From Sclerotiophoma versabilis (taxonomy: Eukaryota; Ascomycota; Dothideomycetes; Pleosporales; Didymellaceae): a stretch of DNA of 64,000 bases. The DNA lies in contig JAAROD010000029.1 in NCBI GenBank assembly GCA_012274445.1, positions 1,674,001-1,738,000 on the forward strand. The letters run 5' to 3'. Below are positions 55,258 to 64,000 of this stretch, piece by piece. Under the pieces are notes generated by a model. The model made no database searches and was not told the DNA's origin. It saw nothing but the letters and a program-made list of their open reading frames with translations. How positions within the stretch are numbered: position 1 is the stretch's first letter; each line of letters starts with the position of its first letter. Position numbers and translations under genes: made by a program.

Positions 55258-57374
55258 GATTTAATTTAAATTCATCCCTGGATTTGATCTTTAGATTCAT
55301 TTTTGACTTTGTTCGCGCTTGATGCATCTCCCACCCCCCCTGCGTTGGGAATACACACCATGCCGGGAGTTCACGACTCTGCGGTATTTACGCATGGGGG
55401 ACGTACGTATATATACATCTCTCCTAACTGCCGGTAGCGCGAGAGAGCAAGGGAGGATTTCAGGGCAGAGAGATCTATGATAATCACAGCATAAACACCA
55501 TTATAACTTAATTCCTAAAAGAAAGAAATTCTATGCTTAGCTTGGGTGTGGAGTCGGTAACTTCATTTTTCGCGGTAGATAGGATGGATGGTGTTGGGCT
55601 GATATTTAGATGCGGTATTGTGTATAAATGAGTTACTCTAGGTTTTGTGTTGGAGATGGATGGATGGGGAATCTTGTGCTTGTACTGCATTGTGTTTTAT
55701 AGATGAGAAGTTGTGTGTTATATCTAGTAGTATGAAGCTTGCTGTCTTCAGGGTAGAGGTGTAGATGAGATGGATGGAATGTGTGCTGTGTGTTGTGCAG
55801 TATATTATGCGGTATACCCTACAACATGTCGTCCTGCGTATCACGCAGTACATCGCGGGATTTGTGATTTTTCCTAGCTTAACTGCCTTGGCGCTTAGGT
55901 AGGGGAAGTAATCGGCAGTGCTGAGTACTGCGTACTACTAAGATTTGAAGGGTTTAACTAATCGTTGGTAGTCAGTAGTCAGTAGGTGTTGGTAGAGAAT
56001 ACCCAGCTTACAAGACAACGTCTACGTCCTGGTCATCGTCTAAATCCTACGCGCTGTCTACGTCCTAAACTGTAAGACGTACTACTACGGAATTCAAGTG
56101 TCTAGGTACACATCAACGCACTAACAGATCTCTGTTTCGACTCAATTGTGACACAAATGACGCATAATACTTGATTCTGGTATTTATTACCTGCTGCAGG
56201 GATTGATAGTCCGCAGGGCTGCAGTTCAATAGTAGTAGCGGCGCATTTACAGCAGGATATATACAACTTTAGCGAAGTAGATGCACAAATCAGTCCCTAA
56301 AGATGAGAACTGCTTCGCTTGAGTAAAGACTGCTGTTTAGAAGGAGCGAGATAAGCCTTGACACGGTGATGGCTATGCAGATAGCTGGTGAAAATTAATT
56401 ATCAAATTGATCTCTGCTGCTTAGAGGGCTAATGACAAATGATAGGTTGGGTTTTTGGAGTTACGGTATGTAGTGCTTTCAACGGCGAGTACTAACTACA
56501 GTGAGTCTATTATAATATGGCTTGAGTAAGCATTTACCTGCAGTAGAAGACCATGCTGTAGTGCTAGTGTAGTCGTGTTCAAGAGCATCTGTTGGGAAAA
56601 GTATTTCAGTACAACTTAATCCGAATCACCTTCTCTTGAAGTAAGACCAAACTGTCTTATGCAATTAGATTGCGCTAGTCTTTTATCGTTTAGTAGTTAC
56701 TGCTACTGGCCAGGCCGTTTTGATTGGCCCCCCAACAGTAGCCTTACAGCATTAGTCATACTCTGAGCTGTGCTGTAGCTGTACTGTAGCTGTATTGTGC
56801 AAGCTGGATTACAGTACGGACTGTTGGAAGCGCAGCGCAGTGACTGCTCGGAGTTACCGCCTGCATTTTCAGGTGACAGTAAGGCTCAAGAGCGCGTTTT
56901 CCCAGTATGGTCTAGCTCACGTTGGCCTGTTACAGCACTACCTACCTCCACGACTGGTCTTACACACTAAAGACCACTTTGGTGCCTCACTGTGGGGTTT
57001 GAGGTCATGCAATATTGTACTACAGCTGGCTCACCGACAATCATGTTTACGGTTGTCTGTGTGCGACATCCTGCTCGCGTGGCAGGATTGGCGATTGCTG
57101 TCATCTGCAGCATGCACGCTGCCCCATTGACCTGGCGTGATAGGCGGACACATTCCTCAAGTCTGCCATTGCGCAGGCTCAGCCTCAATTTGGCGCCTTC
57201 CCCGCAGCTACGAGGCTGGAATCTACGTTCTTTGCCATAACGCGCCTCTTTGCTTTGCTTTACTCCAATCCCCTTATCATATTTCTCTGCTCGCCACAGT
57301 CGAAATCGCATCTCAAAGCGGGACCATATCTTCTGCAGTCTTGCACCACAGCCTTTCTTGCTGTAGCTGCCACT
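55258..57374. other. Intergenic, 2.1 kb between the two kinase genes
   Basis: No gene seen. Many short open frames on both strands; a tandem-like agtcagtagtcagtagg stretch near 55970-55987 and ctgtagctgtactgtagctgt near 56770-56792. It does not obviously resemble the kinase coding sequence, so no third copy is evident by eye. Confidence 0.45.
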
Positions 57375-59757
57375 ATGCTCTCCTCGATGGGAAACAAAAA
57401 GAAGAATGCGGAAAAGAAGCGCAGAGAGGTAGCAGCTCCCGAAGAGGATCCATCTACAACGCAGGAACAATCGCAAAGGGCGAAGTTCGCCCTCGTCGCA
57501 CCAGAAGCCCAGACACAGGCACAAGATGAGCCATTGGATGTGGCTGCCAACGATGACGAAAAAGTGGACAAGGCTGATGACGACCAAGATGGGTTTGATA
57601 CATCGGTTTCCCTTGAGGATGCTATGAATGATTGGTCAGGGACGGGAAGAGGCTCACATGTTGACTTTAGAGCTGATGAGGCCGTCCCTCTTGAGAAGTG
57701 TTAGTAAGATCTAACATATTCCTGCGTACCCGCTACTGAATCAAGCACATTAGTACGATCTCTAGGCAGAGGCGCCGTAGGCGATGTCTTTGAGACAAAA
57801 TCACGAGGCTACCGCCTTGCCTTAAAGAGAATTGCGTTCAGACAGAAGATCCTACCCAAGGATATGAAGGAAATCAATGTCTTGAAAAAATTGAGACATA
57901 CACACATAGTAAAATTATTAGGAACCTATACTCACAGACAAAACTTAGGGCTGCTGTTACATCCAGTGGCAGTATGCGATCTCCGTACCTTCTTCGAAGA
58001 TATTGAGGCATACTGGACTGGCGATGCCGACCATAGTCAAAAGGCTCGGCTCACCACTCTTGGATATTCTGAAACCCTCCGGCCGCCGTATAGAGCATCA
58101 CCGGTATACTCTCAGATCGGATGTTTGATATCTGCTCTCGTATACTTGCATTCTCAGAAGATCCGACACAAGGACCTCAAACCATCAAATGTACTCCTGT
58201 CCCCAAGGCGCTTGTACGTAAGCGACTTTGGTAGCGCAACTGACTTTGCGAGCCTGGCAAACAGTGCTACAGATAATGGAGGAGGCACTCACCGTTATCT
58301 TGCTCCAGAGGTATGCTGCAAGTGAGTACATACATCACACCAGTGCTGACGGGTCTTTTCACAGATGGCGGAGTGGAAGCCAAGCGGACGTGCGGCAGAT
58401 ATTTTCTCTTTAGGATGCCTTATTCTTGAGATCGTGGTGATACATTCTGACGGCACACTAAAGCGTCTAAGAGCGGACCGATCAAGAAACAATCATGCGT
58501 ACTATGCAAACCTCGACCGCATTGACACATGGCTGCCCATGCAAGACAACTTATCTTCGAGGCGATACCATCTGTTCAGAGAAATTCGAGCCATGCTCTC
58601 TGTCGAGCCTGAACAGCGTCCCAAAGCTCATGAACTTCTTTACCGTATCAGTCTGTGCGACAAAATGATGGAGCACACGAAGAATTCCATCTTTGGGGAC
58701 TGTTGTCGGATGGGATATGTGACTGCGTCCCATCATGAAGAGACACTTCTTTCACTAGGCCTGGAGTTGAAGGCAAGCAAGAAGCGAGTGTTGATCCTTG
58801 AGGGCGAAGCAGATCGGTTGAGAGAGGACTTAGTCGAATCCTACAATGATCACCACGCACTGAAAGTGGAGAAGAGACAGACAGAGGTGAGCTGACTGAG
58901 CCAAGGTAACACTATCTACTGACGTGTAAAAGCTTAGGCAAATAGAGATAGTCCAAGCCGTAAAAGAGCTAGAGCGTCTGAACCTCGTACAGGATGACGA
59001 GATAATCCGGTTGCGCGCCGAGGCTGCCATCATGAAGGTAATTCGGTCGCAACGACATAGTCTGTGTACAATCACTGAGACCTTGCAGAAAATTCTGATG
59101 GGTACAGAGATAGACCCAACACTACGCGATCAGTTCTCACAAGACACGTCGCAAACGCACAGGACACCTCCTATCAGTCCATATGCGTTTGAACCTAGCC
59201 AGTCAGCATTTGCACGGCAGAAGTTAGCAGCGGTTCACTACTCTGATGGCGATCACCGCCAGTCTGGCCCTCTGTCCAACCCTTACAGCCAGCCTCCTCC
59301 CGGTCAGAACATATTCAGCGCACCATCGCAGCTGTGCGAACCGCCCGCTTCTGCTACTCTGCAATCCCCTGCGCCAGCCAACATCTATCACCTCGCACAT
59401 ATCTCTTCCATCGTCAAAACTGCCAGCCCGATACCAAGTCCGAGTGCGTCTGAGCCACTTAAACAGAAAGCGCCATATGTTAGAATCATGAACGCGGATG
59501 GACAAGTTTTTAGCTTCAACAGGCCCAAGGCCACCGATTCACTCGCACCTGGCGAACCGGCTACAGTTTCTTATCGTGACAAGGACCAGTTTGGCAGCTC
59601 AACATCACTTCGCGCTGTAGCCGATCCGTATGTACTTGCTACACCTGCTATGTCCGCTGGAGAAAAGAACTCCAAGACCCTCAAGAATTTCCAGAATTGG
59701 TTTTATCGGCAAGAAGAGAATGACTGGAAGCCTAGAGAAGAGGCTGACAGAGCATAG
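57375..59757 (+). CDS. Atypical Ser/Thr protein kinase with coiled coil and disordered tail (kinase B)
   Basis: Five exons: 57375-57699, 57754-58310, 58365-58886, 58933-59037 and 59080-59757, giving 728 residues. Same plan as kinase A: a leader ending in DWSGTGRGSHVDF, LGRGAVGDVFE loop, LALKR (Lys), EINVLKKLRH, HKDLKPSN (His247, Asp249, Lys251, Asn254), SDFG (Asp266), APE, GRAADIFSLGC and FGDCCRMGYVTASHH, then a coiled-coil exon and a disordered tail. Here the catalytic Lys is kept, so it can be an active non-RD kinase. Exon 3 has the same length as in kinase A (174 codons) and the intron phases agree. The 3' end of intron 3 had to be placed at AAG (58932) rather than at the later TAG to keep the frame. 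The last 42-bp intron is in frame without a stop and may be retained. Confidence 0.82.
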
Positions 59758-60223
59758 CAATGCAATTCGCAACGAAGCTCTAACATGAAGTGATCGATCA
59801 GGGTGCTTCGAACCGTACTGCAGGTAGAGCGAGAATGCATTCATCGATAACTTCTCTTTTGTTTAGTTCGTGGGTGCCGCTACGAGAGCACTGAGGCTTG
59901 CCAAATATATTAATGTCCATCCAATGAGCTCGCGAAGTAGTTGGGTGTAGCGTTATCAGCAACGCTTGACAGTATTCATTAAGCTATCTACATAAATCGA
60001 GAAATCAGAGCAATTGGTATATCATCCAGCGTGTGAAATCGTAACGCTTCGTTCTGCATCATCAGGCATATCCATACAAATCCCATATTTCATATGTCCA
60101 AAGTGCCATACAAGGCATCTCATCTCAGCGAAGTATGTCCAAGGAAAATCATTATCTTATACGCATCCATTGCCTTAAATCTGGCCGTCCTTCTCTTTTA
60201 CGCGTGTGCCACCCTTGGTAGCT
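59758..60223. other. Intergenic between convergent genes
   Basis: The 3' flanks of kinase B and the MARVEL gene; no further gene seen. Confidence 0.4.
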
Positions 60224-60886
60224 TTAGACGTAGCTGCGGCGACTGTAGCTGTGGCGCGAGTGCGAGGTGCGCGGGCTGCGAGAGTGGTGGCCGTGACGAG
60301 AGCGGTGGACTTCGCGCTTAACGACCACGCGGTCACGGCTGTCGGGGTAGTGACGGGCGACCAGGAGTGCCAGAAGGCAGGTGATGAAGAAGAAGATGCA
60401 GTTCCTAGTGATTGTTAGTATTTCACTGTCTGTGCATGCTACAAGTTGCACTTACATGATGCCGAATGCAAAAGACGCCTTCAGCATCGCGCATTGTCGG
60501 TCGATGTTCAAGCTGTAGCGGTTGCCAGAGATGTTGAACAGTCCCAGATCAGCGCTGTAAGTGCCGTTCGACGACCAGTTGGAGCAGTCTGCATCGGTGA
60601 TGCCGCGCAGACAGTAGACACCACCGATGAAGGCGCCAACGAAGAGGAGGTCGATGAAAGCAACGAACTTGGCCGAGTGTCGTGCGCGCGAGTACAGGAA
60701 TAACGTCCCCATCGCCCACGCTGCGCCCAGCACCGAGACTATGAAGAGCACCAATATCGAGCGCGGCGTAAGCAGGTTGCGGTCATCGTACCACGAGACG
60801 AACCAGGCGAGCATTCCCAGCGTGGGAATCAGCGTGACGATCTGGAAGATGCGCCAGAAGACGAACGAAAGCCCGGAAATCGACAT
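60224..60886 (-). CDS. MARVEL-domain membrane protein
   Basis: Two exons, 60886-60456 and 60404-60224 (51-bp intron, GTAAGT...CACTAG, splitting a Met codon), giving 203 residues. Four membrane segments are visible: FWRIFQIVTLIPTLGMLAWF, ILVLFIVSVLGAAWAMGTLF, KFVAFIDLLFVGAFIGGVYC and, across the junction, SFAFGIMNCIFFFITCLLAL. A lumenal loop has two Cys and two NxS/T sequons, and the C-terminal tail is Arg/Ser/His-rich. This is the four-helix MARVEL / membrane-associating domain common in fungi (Nce102-like), found at the plasma membrane or eisosomes. No further specificity can be read. Confidence 0.85.
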
Positions 60887-62471
60887 TTTGGCGGCTTTTT
60901 GCTACTCGCAATTGCTGGTTGGGATCAACTTGTACAGAACAAAGGCGTTGTTGGACTCTTTGTTGGGACGGTGGTCCGTCGCTGTGGTGCTGTGTAGGCC
61001 AAAAGCAGCTGCGCGACACTCCAAGAGAAGGTGGAAGACGACTGCGTGCAAGAAAAACGTGGACAGCGCAGGGTTTTAAGGCAGCAACTAGGATGCAGTT
61101 GGCTCAAAGCTTGCAGTCGCCAGTACAACGCAGCAGTGCAGGGACAACTCGTGATGGGAAGCAGCATGACGTGTGGGTCGGGCGCCGGCATACATATGGT
61201 CAGATTGCGGGGGGGTTGGTGTGGCTAATACACCAGCCTCTCAACTTTACACCTTGTTTTTGCGTCCTCGATACGTGCGAACCACCCACATAGGCCAAGG
61301 AACGCTCACATCCCGTCATTACAACACTGAGCGAAAGGCGCGCCGCTCAGACTGGCGCAGCTTCTGTGACCATGGATACCTCTGCCATGACACCCTTGTT
61401 GGTGAAGCTGCCTTGGTCGAACCGGTCCTTTTCAGTTCCTTGAACCTATTGACGACAACAACATCCATACCAGCCAGCCTTTCATCCGGCGACATGACCC
61501 GGGGCCATGTAGCCTGGCAACTTGATGTAGTGAAACTGGGTAATGAACACAGGCGCAAAGTATTCCTGTCGGTCAGCACTGACCAGTTGGCTCCAGCGTT
61601 GAAGGGAAAGTGCTTGACTGCCCTTGTGGGATCAGACTGCGAACCGCAGCTCCGCAAATACGTGCGGCACAGGCACGAGCTGCATCGCTCTTCTTCCGTC
61701 GAGTGAACCGAACAAGTCATCCCGCCCTGCAGAGTGATAGGATTGGTGACGCCCAGAATAACACGGTTCGGCACCCCTTATCACCGCTTTGACATCTCCG
61801 CCATCCTCCTCTGGGCATTCTGCTTCTCCAGATATTCGAACGCGGTACTCACGTTCTTAGGGTCGCACTGCATCGATCTCGCCGAGGGGCGCGATCTCCC
61901 TGCGGAGGCGGATCTGCCATATGTTTGGTCGAAAAGAAAAAAACGGTAAGAACACGGTAGGACAAGCATGGTAGCTTATCAGCACGACACCGCTGACGCG
62001 GTCCACCACCGCCCGTTTGGGACGTTTTGATCTCCACACAACCCGACAGGCGGGACATCCGGACAAGGGTCTCGAGGACGAGAACCTATATGGACTCGAA
62101 TCTTTACAGCTGTGAAGTATAGGGCGCTCTGGCCTTTTCCATCCCTTGCACTCTGGTTTCTGCATGTCCACATTTCCTTTCTTCTCTTCTCTTTTCATCC
62201 TCCTTGGGTTCGGATACGTTCTTCTCCAGACTGTTATACACTCGCTTGCTTAGATCTAAGATTGCAGCAATCTCGGTGGGACCTTGAATAGTTGGGTCGA
62301 ATTGCAGCACTCAACAACCCCTTACAATCGCTTATACTCCTGCACTTCCATGCATTGACCAATTTTTCACGGTCAGAAACAACCAACCCTGTTCGCCAGG
62401 GCCGACTTGCACGAAGCTCAACTTGTTCATCTGCCAAGCGTTTAGGGATTTGTCGGTCTTGAAGGTAAAGC
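60887..62471. other. Intergenic, 1.6 kb
   Basis: Divergent region between the MARVEL gene and the right-edge gene. It contains open frames of 177 codons (+) and 151 codons (-) over the same bases, neither with an ATG start and protein-like composition together. Possibly 5' UTRs of both genes; nothing else supported. Confidence 0.4.
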
Positions 62472-64000
62472 ATGTCAGCAAGAGGAGCGCGGAGTCGAAA
62501 AGTCCAGCAGAAGGACATTCAGAAGACAGAGAAAAGGGTAGCAGTAAAGGGAAAGGCTTCAGAGGTACACGATGCCTTTGCTGACTGGCGAGCGACACCG
62601 AGTAGTAACGGGTCTCGCAATGCTGGACTCACCCGGTCCATTAGCAACCTAAGCCAGGGAACCTCACACAGCAGCGGGACGAATGATAGCAATAACCGGC
62701 CACGTTTGGACACTGTCTACTCAAACGAATGGCCAGGCTACGGAAATGTGCCAAAGAGTACTGCAAGCGGCACAGCGTCGATATCTGACCACTCAGCCAA
62801 AAGCAAAGAGAAGACAAAATTTCAGGCGAAGGGAAAAGAGACGAAGGCACCTCGAGGGCGAGGCGGGGGAGTACCACTCAAAACTACAGTGGCGCCAGCA
62901 CCTGCGCCTCCACCATTTCGAGGCGAGTCACCTGCTCCGCGACTTCCAAGCCACAGGAGAACGTGGCTGGATTTCAAGATCTGGGAGGGCAAGAAAGAAG
63001 AGATGCGCTCTTATGGAGGATTTGTGTTCGTGAGTGAATCTAGCATATATATTACAGGCGAAGTTTGACCTCCTACAGGATGAAGATATGCACAATGGCA
63101 GCGTACTGATCTATTTCAAAGAAGAGCAACTAAATGAAGATCATCCGGTGCCATCAATACGCGCCGAACTAGATGTTCTTCAGAGGTCAGGATCAAGTTG
63201 GCTTACCAATGCGCTCACAATGGGCCGTCTTGATGAGGATGAAGACGTCTGGGCGTTGACGGATACTACTGACTTTATGGCACCACCACAACAGTATGCG
63301 CATAACAGAAGGATGCTGAGCCCAACCTCACTTGGCGGCATGTCACCAACACCGCTCGATATAGATCGTGTCTCCTCAAGAGCGCCATCCAGAGCCGCTT
63401 CTCGAACACCGCAGAGTTTTGCAATCGGCAGAGAGCGCTCGCCCTCTTCTGCACCTGTCCGACAAAGTAACCAGCAAAATCCCACACACGAAATATGGTT
63501 TACTGCGCCATCAGAGATGCGGACTGTGCAAGCACAAAGACTGCATCATGTCGCTATTCGGAACTTCCTTGCAATCTTGCACGGCAAGCCTATCGTAGGT
63601 GCAGATGTGTTCGATATGCTCAGCACACTTCAAACCCAGATTCAAGTCATGTACGACCTCGATACCGACAACCGGTCAACAACAGCGGCAGAACGCAGCG
63701 TACAGATGATCACAAATTATCTAGGGCAGTATGGAATCGATGATGTGCGCAATGACGTCAGGCATGCATTATCATTACTTGCATGGGCTGAGCAAGATAG
63801 TGTGAGGTGGCGACAGGGGTACCTGGAGTGCTTCGCGCATCTTGCGGGCGCAATAACGCCAGAGATTGAGGGCACTCTGGAGTTCAAGCGACTATCGATC
63901 GTGACAAGACGCAATCTCGGCATTGCCGCGAAGACTTTACAACTCAGAGCAATGGAAGCTGAGGAGAGATTGACCGGTTTTGACTTCGCAGATCTGTGGA
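62472..64000 (+). CDS. Conserved fungal protein of unknown function, partial at right edge
   Basis: Exon 62472-63029 joins 63079 onward (intron GTGAGT...CTACAG, 49 bp), open to the window end; at least 493 residues. The first 150 residues are basic and disordered. From RTWLDFKIWEGKKEEMRSYG through NGSVLIYFKEEQLNEDHPVP the sequence looks folded. A Ser/Arg-rich linker follows (about 255-320), then a helical region (FLAILHGKPIVGADVFDML, ALSLLAWAEQDSVRWRQGYL). I recall similar proteins across Pezizomycotina annotated only as a domain of unknown function (possibly DUF8004). No catalytic motif is visible. Confidence 0.78.

Noticed and set aside
61173..61706. 177-codon plus-strand open frame
   Set aside because: No ATG start, overlaps an equally long minus-strand frame, no recognisable motif or splice context.
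1..64000. tRNA genes and terminal repeats of transposons
   Set aside because: Scanning for B-box-like GGTTCGA contexts and long flanking repeats found nothing convincing; a proper covariance-model and repeat search could still find them.

Overview
The window looks like nuclear DNA of a filamentous ascomycete (Pezizomycotina; gene content and style suggest Dothideomycetes, but the class is an inference). Evidence: compact genes on both strands, many 40-60 bp GT-AG introns with CTAAC/CTGAC-like branch sites, Zn2Cys6/C2H2 regulators, MFS permeases, and housekeeping genes whose sequence is recognisable (mitoribosomal uS8m, oligosaccharyltransferase Swp1, Afi1-type DENN protein, UPF0658 Golgi protein). 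I reconstructed exon structures by hand from splice signals and phase; exon coordinates are given in the entries. I recognised no rRNA, tRNA or CRISPR.

Region 1-6.4 kb is poorly gene-bearing. A long open frame on the minus strand runs off the left edge (1-790). After it lie decayed coding sequence on the minus strand (about 1314-4806) and a spliceable but interrupted gene on the plus strand (5096-5903). From 6.4 to 25 kb come ordinary genes: an allantoate-permease-like MFS transporter, a UPF0658 Golgi membrane protein with a GC-AG intron, an orphan protein, a GH128 glucanase, a secreted L-asparaginase with an altered catalytic Asp, uS8m, two conserved fungal proteins with disordered tails, an aldehyde-dehydrogenase-like protein lacking its catalytic Cys, and a 98-residue protein.

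Region 25.7-45.9 kb has the make-up of a catabolic gene cluster: an FAD monooxygenase fused to an acetoacetate-decarboxylase-like domain, an MFS exporter, a C2H2+Zn2Cys6 regulator divergent from a LigB/DODA-type extradiol dioxygenase, an epoxide-hydrolase-like enzyme, a secreted protein of unknown function, a CocE-type hydrolase, a small cupin and a fumarylacetoacetase-family hydrolase. Hydroxylation, ring opening and C-C hydrolysis of an aromatic compound is the simplest common theme; the substrate is unknown. This is the best candidate for an undescribed system here.

Region 46-52 kb is housekeeping/polarity: SWP1, an EF-hand myosin-light-chain-like protein and an AFI1-type DENN protein that share a divergent promoter. 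Region 52.2-59.8 kb holds two tandem paralogous protein kinases with matching intron phases and HKD instead of HRD catalytic loops; one has also lost the catalytic-loop Lys. A MARVEL protein follows, and then the 5' part of a conserved fungal protein that leaves the window at the right edge.
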